The notes: a model not told the origin generated them from the sequence alone. Shown: positions 41,506 through 52,085, counted from the first letter of the stretch. The stretch is 64,000 bases of DNA from Mycolicibacterium parafortuitum (GCF_002086815.1 NZ_MVID01000003.1:124001-188000); one strand, 5' to 3'. Translations and numbers: made by a program.

Positions 41506-42713
41506 CCCAGGCAGCCCACGACCTGCCGCCGCTGCACATGCGGCGCGACGGGTTCGACCCGATCCCCGAGCTGCGGGAGATCCGGGACGGCGAGGGGGTC
41601 CGGACGGTCACCAACGCGTTCGGGATGCAGGTCTATCTCGTCACCCGCTACGACGACGTCAAGACCGTGCTGTCGGATCACGCCCGGTTCTCCAACGACC
41701 GGCCGCCCGGCTTCGTCGTGCCGGGGGCGCCGCCGGTCGACGCGGCCGCCCAGGCCCGCGCCAGGGCGGGCAACCTGCTCGGCCTCGACCCGCCCGAACA
41801 CCAGCGGCTGCGGCGCATGCTCACTCCGCAGTTCACGCACCGCCGCATGCAGCGGCTGCAGCCCCGCGTGGTCGAGATCGTCGACGGCCAACTCGACGCG
41901 CTGGCCGCGGCCGGACCCGCAGCCGATCTGGTCGAGCACTTCGCGCTGCCGATCCCGTCGCTGGTGATCTGCGAGCTGCTCGGCGTGCCGTACACCGACC
42001 GCGCGGAGTTCCAGCGCCGCAGCGCCCGCCAACTCGACCTGTCGATCTCGATCCCGGAACGACTCGAGCTCGCGCGGGAAGCACGCGCATACATGGCGGG
42101 GCTGGTCGAGCGGGCCAGGACCGCCCCCGGCGACGACATCCTCGGCATGCTGATCCGCGAGCACGGCGGTGAGCTCACCGACGACGAGCTGATCGGCATC
42201 GCGGGCCTGCTGCTGCTCGCCGGGCACGAGACGACGTCGAATGTGCTCGCGCTGGGCACGCTGGCGCTGCTGCGCCACCCCGAGCAGCTCGCCGCGGTGC
42301 GCGACGACCCGGCCGCGGTGATGCCCGCGGTCGAGGAGATGCTGCGCTGGCTGTCGGTGGTACAGACCGCGATCCCGCGCTGCACCACCACCGACGTGGA
42401 GCTCTCCGGCGTCACGATCCCGGCCGGGCACCTCGTGTTCGCGTCGCTACCGCTGGGCAACCGCGATCCCGGATTCGTCGACCGCCCTGAGGACTTCGAC
42501 ATCACCAGAGGTGCGCCCGGGCACCTGGCGTTCGGGCACGGCGTGCATCACTGCCTCGGCGCGCCGCTGGCGCGGATGGAGATGCAGATCGCGTTCCCCG
42601 CGCTGCTGCGCCGGTTCCCCGCGCTGAGCCTGGCCGAGGACTTCGCCGATGTGGAGTTCCGGTCGTTCCACTTCATCTACGGTCTCAAGGCATTGGAGGT
42701 GTCGACCGGATGA
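41502..42713 (+). CDS. Cytochrome P450
   Basis: A 403-residue soluble bacterial P450. The I-helix AGHETTSNVLALG (acid-threonine pair), the K-helix EEMLRW, PAGHLVFASLPLGNRDP and the haem-binding loop FGHGVHHCLGAPLAR with the axial Cys at about residue 351 are intact. Redox partner is almost surely the 3Fe-4S ferredoxin encoded next (ATGA overlap). Co-translation with an MMPL exporter suggests that the hydroxylated product, or its precursor, is exported. I cannot assign a CYP family or substrate. Confidence 0.92.
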   Translation: MTQAAHDLPPLHMRRDGFDPIPELREIRDGEGVRTVTNAFGMQVYLVTRYDDVKTVLSDHARFSNDRPPGFVVPGAPPVDAAAQARARAGNLLGLDPPEHQRLRRMLTPQFTHRRMQRLQPRVVEIVDGQLDALAAAGPAADLVEHFALPIPSLVICELLGVPYTDRAEFQRRSARQLDLSISIPERLELAREARAYMAGLVERARTAPGDDILGMLIREHGGELTDDELIGIAGLLLLAGHETTSNVLALGTLALLRHPEQLAAVRDDPAAVMPAVEEMLRWLSVVQTAIPRCTTTDVELSGVTIPAGHLVFASLPLGNRDPGFVDRPEDFDITRGAPGHLAFGHGVHHCLGAPLARMEMQIAFPALLRRFPALSLAEDFADVEFRSFHFIYGLKALEVSTG

Positions 42714-42916
42714 GCGAGACCAAGCGCGTGGTCGCCGACCGCGAACTGTGCATCCAGGCGGGCAACTGCGTGATGGTCGCCGGGGAGATCTTCGATCAGG
42801 ACGACGACGGCATCGTCGCGATCCTGCGCGAGGAGGTCAGCGGCGACGACGTGGCACGCGCGGCCGAAGCGGTCACGCTGTGCCCGGCGAGTGCCCTGGC
42901 ACTCGAGGATCGATGA
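42710..42916 (+). CDS. 3Fe-4S ferredoxin (P450 partner)
   Basis: A 68-residue ferredoxin with the cluster ligands spaced as CIQAGNC and CPASAL, plus an Asp-rich middle (FDQDDDGIVAIL). The second cysteine position typical of 4Fe-4S proteins is replaced within RELCIQAGNCVM, consistent with a 3Fe-4S cluster as in mycobacterial P450 ferredoxins. It overlaps the P450 by ATGA and should pass electrons to it. A ferredoxin reductase is not encoded in the window. The last 44 bases overlap the opposite gene. Confidence 0.9.
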   Translation: MSETKRVVADRELCIQAGNCVMVAGEIFDQDDDGIVAILREEVSGDDVARAAEAVTLCPASALALEDR

Positions 42917-43525
42917 CGCCGGCGCGCGCGAGCATCACCAGGCTGACGACCAGCACCCAAATCGGGAACGTGATCGTCATCCACTTGCTGACATCGCTGC
43001 CGACCAGCACGGCCAGCGACACCAGATAGGTCAGCACCACCAGCCAGCGCGGCATCAGCCGGGTGCGCAGCCAGATCGTCGCCAACGACATCATGAACAC
43101 TGCCGCCATCCGCAGCGCGTAGGTGTTCGACAGCGCCAGCAGCAGACCCTGGCCGAACGCGTCGACCTCGGTGCGGGTGCCGGGCTCGGCGAACTCCCTG
43201 GTGGCCAGCAGCCCGGCGCCGACGGCGGTCGACGCGAAGATCATCGCGAGGAACACCAGCGCGCTGCCGATCATCACCGTCGAGAAGAACTTGTCCTCCA
43301 GCGTCCCGAGGCCGTCGCGCACCACCCCGAGGAACCACAGGAACGCGATGCCCGCGAACGGCACCAGCACGATCGCGATGCGCAGTCCGCCCGTGGAGCC
43401 GTCGGGCACCGACGTGCGGATCAGCACCAGCGCCGCCCCGAACAGCAGCGCGAAGGCCACCCCGGCGAACGCGGCCGCGTGCGGGGTGCTCAGGCGGCGC
43501 AGATGCCGGTCGGCCGGATGCTCGG

Positions 43526-43529
<4 letters not shown>
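42873..43529 (-). CDS. Integral membrane protein of unknown function
   Basis: A 218-residue protein with six hydrophobic helices and polar connecting loops. RHLRRLSTPHAAAFAGVAFA starts helix 1; LATIWLRTRLMPRWLVVLTY links helices 4 and 5. No transporter or enzyme motif is recognisable. It is downstream of the thioesterase gene (overlap ATGA at 43526-43529) and converges with ferredoxin, overlapping it by 44 bases. Confidence 0.7.
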
Positions 43530-45495
<1,966 letters not shown>

Positions 45496-45549
45496 TTACG
45501 CTCAAGCTGCGCTTGGATACTGTGTGCAGCCGGTGATCCACCATATCCG

Positions 45550-46203
45550 ATGAACATCGCACCTGATCACCAGTCGTTTGCGAGGAGCAGATTGGACCCG
45601 TCGAGCACCGCTGTCGTCCGCTTCGGCGAACGCCGCATCCCCAGGTCGCTGCATGATCTGCCGGTTCTGCCCGGTCCCGACGCCGACCCCGCTCCCGACC
45701 TGACCGGGCACCGCCGACTGATCGTGCTCGGCTCCGAGCGCGAGCTGTCCTCGGTGCTCACCGCGCTGATGCGCGCCGACCGGCTCGATGTCGAGGTGGC
45801 CCACGTGCGACGGCCCTGGCAGGCCGGTCAGGCCCGCACCGGGACGGCGACTCGGGTGCCGCTGATCCGGGATGAGACCGGCTCGGTCATCACCGGGGCG
45901 GCCTACTGGCTGCCGCCCGAGGGGCAGCGCACGATCCGCGGCGAGGCCGTCGTCGACGACGAGTGGCTGTTCGACGGCGAGATCACCGGCGTGCGGATCG
46001 AGCCGACCGCGTCGATGCCGGGGCTGCGCGCGTCCGCGCTGACCGGCCGGATGCGGCCCAACCGCTGGATTGCCGGGCGCGCCGCGCAGCTGGGCACCAC
46101 CGGCGCGCTGGTGGTGCGTGACGGCGAGCCGGGCCGCAGGCCGGTGCGCCGCTCGACGTTCTACCGCCACACGCAGGGCTGGCTGCGGGTCGGCCACCGA
46201 TGA
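45550..46203 (+). CDS. Conserved hypothetical protein (Rv0358-like)
   Basis: A 217-residue soluble protein found between purA and the site-2 protease gene, as in M. tuberculosis (Rv0358). GHRRLIVLGSERELSSVLTA and ALMRADRLDVEVAHVRRPW resemble a nucleotide-binding alpha/beta unit of the lipid/diacylglycerol kinase type. A C-terminal segment with DDEWLFDGEITGVRIEPT and STFYRHTQGWLRV follows. This hint of a kinase-like fold is weak and function is unknown. Overlaps the next gene by ATGA. Confidence 0.75.
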   Translation: MNIAPDHQSFARSRLDPSSTAVVRFGERRIPRSLHDLPVLPGPDADPAPDLTGHRRLIVLGSERELSSVLTALMRADRLDVEVAHVRRPWQAGQARTGTATRVPLIRDETGSVITGAAYWLPPEGQRTIRGEAVVDDEWLFDGEITGVRIEPTASMPGLRASALTGRMRPNRWIAGRAAQLGTTGALVVRDGEPGRRPVRRSTFYRHTQGWLRVGHR

Positions 46204-46967
46204 TCGGGCAGTCGGTGCGGCCCAGCCCGATCTTCCTGGCGCTGATCGCGGTCACCGCCGCCGGCGGCGCGCTGGCGTGGGCGATGACCGACGAGGTCCG
46301 CCCGCTGTCCTATGCCGCGGTGTTCGCGTTCGTGATCTTCGGCTGGCTGGTCACGCTGTGCCTGCACGAGTTCGGCCACGCGTACTCGGCCTACCGGTTC
46401 GGTGACCGGGACGTCGCCGCGCGCGGCTACCTGACCCTGAACCCGTTCAAGTACACCCACCCGCTGCTGTCACTGGGCCTGCCGGTGCTGTTCATCGCGC
46501 TGGGCGGGATCGGCCTGCCGGGCGGGGCGGTGTACCTGCGGACCGGATACCTGACCGACCGGCAGAAGACGCTGGTCAGCCTCGCCGGGCCCGCGGTGAA
46601 CCTCGTGTTCGCGGTGATGCTGCTGGCCCTGGCCCGGGCGTTCTACGACCCGGCGCATGGCGTGTTCTGGGCGGGCGTCGCGTTCCTCGGGTTCCTGCAG
46701 GTCACCGCGTTCCTGCTGAACATGCTGCCGATCCCCGGCCTGGACGGGTACGGCGCGCTGGAGCCGCATCTGAGCCCGGCGAATCAGCGCGCGCTCGCGC
46801 CCGCCAAGCAGTGGGGCTTCGTCATCCTGCTGGTCCTGCTGATCGCGCCGCCGCTGAACCAGTGGTTCTTCGGCGCGGTGTACTGGCTGTTCGAGCTGTC
46901 CGGCGTGGACGTGTACCTGTCGCGGGTCGGCGGCCAGCTGACCCGGTTCTGGTCGGCCTGGTTGTAA
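46200..46967 (+). CDS. Site-2 protease family (M50) membrane metallopeptidase
   Basis: A 255-residue membrane protein with about six helices. The zinc motif is CLHEFGHAYSAY (HExxH) in an early helix, and the third ligand is in MLPIPGLDGYGALEPH, as in compact M50B peptidases. Such enzymes cut transmembrane segments of other proteins during regulated signalling. There is no PDZ domain. It is co-translated with the Rv0358-like gene. The substrate is unknown; the classical mycobacterial Rip1 is a different, longer protein. Confidence 0.88.
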   Translation: MIGQSVRPSPIFLALIAVTAAGGALAWAMTDEVRPLSYAAVFAFVIFGWLVTLCLHEFGHAYSAYRFGDRDVAARGYLTLNPFKYTHPLLSLGLPVLFIALGGIGLPGGAVYLRTGYLTDRQKTLVSLAGPAVNLVFAVMLLALARAFYDPAHGVFWAGVAFLGFLQVTAFLLNMLPIPGLDGYGALEPHLSPANQRALAPAKQWGFVILLVLLIAPPLNQWFFGAVYWLFELSGVDVYLSRVGGQLTRFWSAWL

Positions 46968-46973
46968 GACCCC

Positions 46974-47003
46974 TTGCGACATATGCGTCATTGCGCATAT
47001 ATT
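46974..47003 (+). promoter_or_regulatory. Promoter with metal-sensor-type operator inside its spacer
   Basis: TTGCGA (46974-46979) and TATATT (46998-47003) form a -35/-10 pair with an 18-base spacer. The 20-base inverted repeat ATATGCGTCATTGCGCATAT (46981-47000, perfect 7-base arms) fills the spacer and overlaps the -10 box. This is the usual place and shape for an ArsR/SmtB-family repressor site. The -10 box ends 7 bases before ATG 47011, so the mRNA should be leaderless. Confidence 0.75.
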
Positions 47004-47010
47004 CTGGCCC

Positions 47011-47907
47011 ATGGGCGCCGGACACGATCACAGCCACGGCGGTGACACCAAGGTCTCCCGCATGGTGATCGCCGCGGCGATCCTGACGGTGTTCTTCGTC
47101 GTCGAGCTCGTCACCGCGCTGGCCATCGACTCGATCGCGCTGCTGGCCGACGCGGGTCACATGCTCACCGACCTGGTCGCGATGTTCATGGGGTTGACCG
47201 CGGTGCTGCTCGCCAGGCGCGGCAGCACGTCGCCGTCGCGCACCTACGGCTGGCACCGCGCCGAGGTGTTCACCGCGGTCGCGAACGCGGCGCTGCTGCT
47301 CGGTGTCGCGGCGTTCATCCTCTACGAGGCCGTCGAGCGTCTCGGCGACGCGCCGGACATCCCGGGCGTGCCGATGATCGTCGTCGCCGTCGCCGGGCTG
47401 ATCGCGAACTTCGCGGTCGTGCTGCTGCTGCGGTCGCACTCGCAGGACAGCCTCGCGGTCAAGGGCGCCTACATGGAGGTCATGGCCGACACGGTCGGCA
47501 GCATCGGGGTGTTGATCGCCGGCATCGTCACCGTCACCACCAACTGGCCGTACGCCGACGTCGTCGTCGCCGTCCTGGTCGCGCTGTGGGTGCTACCGCG
47601 CGCGATCGCGCTGGCCCGCGCAGCGCTGCGCATCCTGTCGGAGTCCTCCCCCAGCCACATCGACGTCGACGAGCTGCGCGCCGCGCTGTGCGCGGTGGAC
47701 GGGGTGACCGAGGTGCACGACCTGCACGTGTGGACGCTGGTCCCCGGCAAGGACATGGTCACCGCGCATCTGACCAGCGTGCGCGACTCAGCCGCGGTGC
47801 TCGACGACGCCCGCGCGGTGCTGACCGCCCGCGGGCTCGGGCACGCGACCGTGCAGGTCGAGCCGCCCGACAGCGCGGCCGACTGTGAGTGCGAAAGCCA
47901 GGCCTGA
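47011..47907 (+). CDS. Cation diffusion facilitator (CDF) metal exporter
   Basis: A 298-residue CzcD/ZitB-type exporter for divalent metals such as zinc or cobalt. The N-terminus has a short His cluster (GHDHSHGGD). Six helices follow, with metal-site residues in IALLADAGHMLTDLVA (helix 2, HxxxD) and GAYMEVMADTVGSIGVLIAG (helix 5). The C-terminal cytosolic domain starts near residue 205 (SEVHDLHVWTL-like VTEVHDLHVWTL). It is controlled by the operator directly upstream. No metal sensor gene is adjacent, so the regulator acts in trans. Confidence 0.93.
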   Translation: MGAGHDHSHGGDTKVSRMVIAAAILTVFFVVELVTALAIDSIALLADAGHMLTDLVAMFMGLTAVLLARRGSTSPSRTYGWHRAEVFTAVANAALLLGVAAFILYEAVERLGDAPDIPGVPMIVVAVAGLIANFAVVLLLRSHSQDSLAVKGAYMEVMADTVGSIGVLIAGIVTVTTNWPYADVVVAVLVALWVLPRAIALARAALRILSESSPSHIDVDELRAALCAVDGVTEVHDLHVWTLVPGKDMVTAHLTSVRDSAAVLDDARAVLTARGLGHATVQVEPPDSAADCECESQA

Positions 47908-47911
47908 GCGC

Positions 47912-48328
47912 TCAGGCCAGCCCGAGTTCGGCGCGGGCGGCCGGGTCGCAGTCGTCGAGCAGATCGAGGCAGCGCTGGTATTCGGGCGTCTCGCCGATCG
48001 CCTCGGCGGCGCGGGCCAGCGCGGCGACACACCGCAGGAAACCGTGGTTGGGTTCGTGGGAGATCGGCACCGGACCGAACCCCTTCCACCCGTTGCGGCG
48101 CAGCGCATCAAGGCCGCGGTGGTAGCCGGTGCGGGCGTACGCGTAGGCGGTGACGGCCTGATCGTCGGCCAGCGCCTGCTCGGCGAGCACCGCCCACGCG
48201 ATCGATGCGGCCGGGTGCGCCGCGGCGACGATCGACGGGTTCTCGTTGGCCTCCAACTCGGCCTCGGCGGCAGGATCGCCGGGCAGCAGTACAGGTTCCG
48301 GTCCGAGAAGATCACCCATCCGTGTCAT
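47912..48328 (-). CDS. DUF3151 family protein (Rv0360c-like)
   Basis: A 138-residue actinobacterial protein of unknown function. The conserved stretches AWAVLAEQALADDQAVTAYA, GYHRGLDALRRNGWKGFGPV and PNHGFLRCVAALARAAEAIG form a helical, TPR-like unit. ATG 48328 is used; ATG 48337 or 48319 are in frame and possible. It ends 4 bases from the CDF exporter on the opposite strand. It keeps the same neighbourhood in M. tuberculosis. Confidence 0.82.
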   Translation of the reverse strand: MTRMGDLLGPEPVLLPGDPAAEAELEANENPSIVAAAHPAASIAWAVLAEQALADDQAVTAYAYARTGYHRGLDALRRNGWKGFGPVPISHEPNHGFLRCVAALARAAEAIGETPEYQRCLDLLDDCDPAARAELGLA

Positions 48329-48390
48329 GGAACCCATTGTGCCGTGCGGCTACCGCAGACCTGCACCTCGGATCGCTAAGCTTCCGCAAT

Positions 48391-49200
48391 ATGTCGAACG
48401 CAGAAGGTCCTGACGACTCGGACGACACCACCGCCGAATCATCCGCGGACGCCGAGACCGAGGTTCTGCCCGGCACCGACCCCGAGCACGAACCCGCCAC
48501 CGAGGTGTTCGCACCCGCCGAACCCCAGGGCGACGAACCGGACACCGAGCAGTCCGGCGAGCGCCGCTTCACCGCGCCGTCCGGATTCGACGCGGGCTCC
48601 ACCCAGGTGATCAACCGCCCGAACGACCCCGCCACCGAGGCGTTCACCGTCCGGGATCCCGGCAACGCGCCGACCGAGGCTTTCGCCGCCCAGAAACCGG
48701 TTGCGCCGCAGATGATCCCGCCGCGCGGGGACGCCCCCAAAGCACCCAAGACCGCGCGCCGCAACTGGGGCTGGGTGATCGCGATCATCGTGGTGATCGC
48801 GGCGCTGGCCGCCGTCGCGGTGGTCGGCACCATCCTGCTGACCCGGGGTTCGGCGTCGACGGTGTCCCAGGAGGACGCCGTACGCAGCACGATCCAGAAC
48901 TACGACGCCGCGATCGAGAAGGGCGATCTCGCGACGCTGCGCAGCATCACCTGCGGCACCACCGCCGAGGGCTACAACAACATCGACGACAAGAAGTGGG
49001 CCGACACGCACCGCCGGGTGGCCCAGGCCGGGCGCTACCCCGTCGTCGCCAGCATCGACCAGGTCGTGATCAACGGCGACCACGCCGAAGCGAATGTCAC
49101 CACGTTCATGGCCTACGCCCCGCAGACCCGCTCCACCCGCAGCTTCGACCTGCAGTTCCGCGACGACCAGTGGAAGGTCTGCCAGGCCCCGAGCTCCTGA
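48391..49200 (+). CDS. Membrane protein with disordered acidic N-terminus (Rv0361-like)
   Basis: A 269-residue protein. Residues 1-120 are acidic, rich in Thr/Glu/Pro and carry repeated units such as PATEVFAP, PATEAFTV and APTEAFAA, which look disordered and could be phosphorylated at Thr. One helix (about 127-150) is followed by a small NTF2/DUF4878-like extracytoplasmic domain with two cysteines (ITCGTT, WKVCQAP). The repeated TE(V/A)F units are typical of FHA-binding phosphothreonine substrates of mycobacterial Ser/Thr kinases, but that is inference. Possibly leaderless: TAAGCT lies 8 bases before ATG. Confidence 0.75.
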   Translation: MSNAEGPDDSDDTTAESSADAETEVLPGTDPEHEPATEVFAPAEPQGDEPDTEQSGERRFTAPSGFDAGSTQVINRPNDPATEAFTVRDPGNAPTEAFAAQKPVAPQMIPPRGDAPKAPKTARRNWGWVIAIIVVIAALAAVAVVGTILLTRGSASTVSQEDAVRSTIQNYDAAIEKGDLATLRSITCGTTAEGYNNIDDKKWADTHRRVAQAGRYPVVASIDQVVINGDHAEANVTTFMAYAPQTRSTRSFDLQFRDDQWKVCQAPSS

Positions 49201-49215
49201 GCCCGTCGCCCCGCC

Positions 49216-50253
49216 TCAGCCCGCGGACACACTCCGGCCCGCGCTGTGCAGGTCGTTGCACGCCTCGACCACCCGCTCACTCATCGAGGCCTCGGCCTTC
49301 TTGAAGTAGCTGCGCGGGTCATAGACCTTCTTGTTGCCCACCTCGCCGTCGACCTTGAGCACCCCGTCGTAGTTGGCGAACATGTGCCCCGCGATGGGCC
49401 GGGTGAACGCGTACTGGGTGTCGGTGTCGACGTTCATCTTGACCACGCCGTAGCGCAGCGAATCCTCGATCTCGGACTTCAAAGAGCCTGAGCCACCGTG
49501 GAATACGAAGTCGAACGGCTTGGAGCCCTCCTCCAGGCCCAGCTTGGCCGACGCGACCCGCTGCCCTTCGGCGAGCACCTCGGGCTTGAGCTTGACGTTG
49601 CCCGGCTTGTAGACGCCGTGCACGTTGCCGAACGTCGCGGCCAGCAGGTACTTGCCGTGCTCACCGACTCCGAGCGCCTCGATGGTCTTCTCGAAGTCCT
49701 CGGGCGTGGTGTAGAGCTTGTCGTTGATCTCGGCCTCGACCCCGTCCTCCTCGCCGCCGACGACGCCGATCTCGATCTCGAGGATGATCTTGGCCGCGGC
49801 CGCCTGCTTGAGCAGCTCCTGGGCGATCGAGAGGTTCTCGTCGATCGGGACCGCCGAACCGTCCCACATGTGCGACTGGAACAGCGGATTGCCGCCCGCC
49901 CGCACCCGCTCCGCCGAGATCGCCAACAGTGGCCGCACGTAGGTGTCCAGCTTGTCCTTCGGGCAGTGATCGGTGTGCAGCGCGACGGTGATCGGGTATT
50001 TCTCGGCGATCACATGCGCGAACTCGGCGAGCGCGACCGCGCCGGTGACCATGTCCTTGACACCCAGACCCGACGCGAATTCCGCACCGCCGGTGGAGAA
50101 TTGGATGATGCCATCGGAGCCGGCGTCGGCGAAGCCCTTGATGGCGGCGTTGACGCTCTCGGAACCGACGCAGTTGATGGCCGGGAACGCGAACGAGTGC
50201 TCCTTGGCGCGGCCCAGCATCTCGGCGTAGACCTCGGGCGTGGCGATGGGCAT
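49216..50253 (-). CDS. fba: Fructose-bisphosphate aldolase, class II
   Basis: A 345-residue zinc-dependent aldolase of glycolysis and gluconeogenesis. VALHTDHCPKDKLDTYVRPL carries the zinc histidine and catalytic Asp, EIEIGVVGGEEDG follows, and NVHGVYKPGNVKLKP and FVFHGGSGS bind metal and phosphate. All residues look intact and the length is typical of class IIA. ATG 50253 follows GAGAGGAA; the in-frame ATG at 50292 lacks family similarity. It is downstream of the alcohol dehydrogenase gene on the same strand. Confidence 0.97.
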   Translation of the reverse strand: MPIATPEVYAEMLGRAKEHSFAFPAINCVGSESVNAAIKGFADAGSDGIIQFSTGGAEFASGLGVKDMVTGAVALAEFAHVIAEKYPITVALHTDHCPKDKLDTYVRPLLAISAERVRAGGNPLFQSHMWDGSAVPIDENLSIAQELLKQAAAAKIILEIEIGVVGGEEDGVEAEINDKLYTTPEDFEKTIEALGVGEHGKYLLAATFGNVHGVYKPGNVKLKPEVLAEGQRVASAKLGLEEGSKPFDFVFHGGSGSLKSEIEDSLRYGVVKMNVDTDTQYAFTRPIAGHMFANYDGVLKVDGEVGNKKVYDPRSYFKKAEASMSERVVEACNDLHSAGRSVSAG

Positions 50254-50305
50254 GGCGGTTCCTCTCAACTGGCGTTGGGGCAAGTATGTCAAGTTCCGGG
50301 CATGA

Positions 50306-51331
50306 TCACACGGTCAGAACCCGGCGATATCTGGCGCGGCCGTCATCCATCGCCGCGAACGCCTCGGCGGCCTCGGCCAGCGGCTGCTCCTCCACCATCG
50401 CCCGCACACCCGACAGCAGCGCGAAGTGCAGCGTCTCCTCGACGTCGCGCGCGGTGCCCGACGGATGCCCGACCACCGACAGTCCGCTGTTGATCAGGTC
50501 CAGCGGGCTGATCGGCAGGTTCTCGGCGGTCACGCCGACGACCACGAGTTCACCGGCCGGGCCGAGCCCGCCGACGGTCGCCGCCATCGCGGCGGCGTTG
50601 TTCGCGGTGGCCAGCACCACCGCGGCCCCGCCGAGCTTCTGCAACTCCGCGGCCACGTCCTGGGCGGTGGAGTCGATGTAGTGGTGGGCGCCCAGCGCCA
50701 CGGACTCGTCGGCCTTGCCGGTGCCGCGCGCAATCGCGACCGTCTCGAACCCCATCGCCCGCGACCACTGCACCCCGAGGTGTCCGAGCCCGCCGACACC
50801 GAGGACCGCGACCACGTCACCGGCCTTCGCGCGGGTCTGGCGCAGCCCGTTGAACGTCGTCACCCCGGCGCAGCCCATCGGCGCCGCCTCGGCGAACGAC
50901 AACCCGTCCGGAATCCGCGCCAGCGCGGTCCACGGCACCGTCACCGACTCGGCGTAGCCGCCCGGGTAGTGCCAGCTCGGCACCTGCAGCCGCTCGCACT
51001 GCATGAAGAAGCCCTTGCGGCACGGCACGCAGCGGTTGCAGTTGCCGCCGAACCAGCCGACGGCGACCCGGTCTCCGACCGTGAAGTCCTCGACACCGTC
51101 GCCGACCTCGGCCACGGATCCGGCGATCTCGTGCCCCAGCGTCAGCGGCCACTGCATCCCGGGGAAATGGCCGGCGTGGAACTCCCGGTCCGTGCCGCAC
51201 ACCCCACACGCCTTGACCGCGAGACGGACGTGACCGGGCGGTGGCGGCTGGGTTTCGACCTCGACGAGAGTGAGTTCGGCGTCGGCGGCGGCGACGTGGA
51301 CAGCCTTGTGGGTGGGCTTGTCGGTGGGCAT
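50306..51331 (-). CDS. Zinc-dependent alcohol dehydrogenase (AdhA-like)
   Basis: A 341-residue MDR-family dehydrogenase. Catalytic zinc ligands are in ACGVCGTDREFHAG and TLGHEIAGSVAEVGDGVEDF. The structural zinc cysteines are in GGNCNRCVPCRKGFFMQCER, and the NAD(P) motif is VLGVGGLGHLGVQ. It oxidises a primary alcohol or reduces an aldehyde; the substrate is not evident. The start ATG 51331 removes 31 upstream codons that do not resemble the family. It lies upstream of fba on the same strand and is divergent from the DedA gene. Confidence 0.9.
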   Translation of the reverse strand: MPTDKPTHKAVHVAAADAELTLVEVETQPPPPGHVRLAVKACGVCGTDREFHAGHFPGMQWPLTLGHEIAGSVAEVGDGVEDFTVGDRVAVGWFGGNCNRCVPCRKGFFMQCERLQVPSWHYPGGYAESVTVPWTALARIPDGLSFAEAAPMGCAGVTTFNGLRQTRAKAGDVVAVLGVGGLGHLGVQWSRAMGFETVAIARGTGKADESVALGAHHYIDSTAQDVAAELQKLGGAAVVLATANNAAAMAATVGGLGPAGELVVVGVTAENLPISPLDLINSGLSVVGHPSGTARDVEETLHFALLSGVRAMVEEQPLAEAAEAFAAMDDGRARYRRVLTV

Positions 51332-51374
51332 GGCCCAGCCTAAGCCGGATACGCCGCCGGTACCCTTGAAAACC

Positions 51375-52085
51375 GTGGTCGTCGACAATCTCGCGCTGAT
51401 GCCCGATTTCCTTGACCCGATCAACCTCCTCAGTTACTTCGGTACCTGGGCGTTGATCGGCCTTCTCGTGGTGGTCTTCGTCGAGTCCGGTGTGCTGTTC
51501 CCGGTGCTGCCGGGCGACTCGCTGCTGTTCGTCGCGGGCATGCTGGCGGCGGGCATCTCGGCGCAGTCGGCGGAGGGCAATACCGCACAGGTCAACTTCC
51601 AGCTGTGGCAGCTGCTGCTGTTCATCCCGATCGCGGCGGTCCTCGGCGCGCAGGTCGGATATTGGATCGGGCGCAACGTCGGCACCGCGATGTTCAAACC
51701 GAACGCGCGGTTCCTCAAGCAGCGCTACCTCGACGAGGCGCATCTGTTCTTCGAGCAGCGCGGCCCGTTCGCGATCGTGATCGCGCGCTTCGTGCCGATC
51801 GTGCGCACGCTGGCGCCGATCACCGCCGGTGCGGCGAAGATGAACTACGCGGTATTCACCCTCTACAACGCCGTCGGCGCCGTCGTCTGGGGTGCCGGCC
51901 TCACGCTTCTGGGCTACTGGCTGGGACGCATCGAGATGGTCCAGAAGCTGCTCGAGCCGATCGTGATCGCGATCGTGATCGTGTCCGTGCTGCCGATCGC
52001 ATTCGAGTGGTACAAGCGCCGCAAGGCCGCCAAGCAGGCGGGCATCCCCACCCCGCCGATGGAAGCCGGCGAGCAGGCGAGCTAA
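51375..52085 (+). CDS. DedA/VTT-domain membrane protein (Rv0364-like)
   Basis: A 236-residue DedA protein. FVESGVLFPVLPGDSLLFVA is the conserved re-entrant loop, FEQRGPFAIVIARFVPIVRT the second motif with key Glu/Arg residues, and LAPITAGAAKMNYAVF the following GxxxM turn. DedA proteins move or flip lipid carriers and affect membrane potential and envelope stress. GTG 51375 is chosen; ATG 51399 is possible. The 3' end overlaps NhaA by 4 bases. Confidence 0.88.
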   Translation: MVVDNLALMPDFLDPINLLSYFGTWALIGLLVVVFVESGVLFPVLPGDSLLFVAGMLAAGISAQSAEGNTAQVNFQLWQLLLFIPIAAVLGAQVGYWIGRNVGTAMFKPNARFLKQRYLDEAHLFFEQRGPFAIVIARFVPIVRTLAPITAGAAKMNYAVFTLYNAVGAVVWGAGLTLLGYWLGRIEMVQKLLEPIVIAIVIVSVLPIAFEWYKRRKAAKQAGIPTPPMEAGEQAS

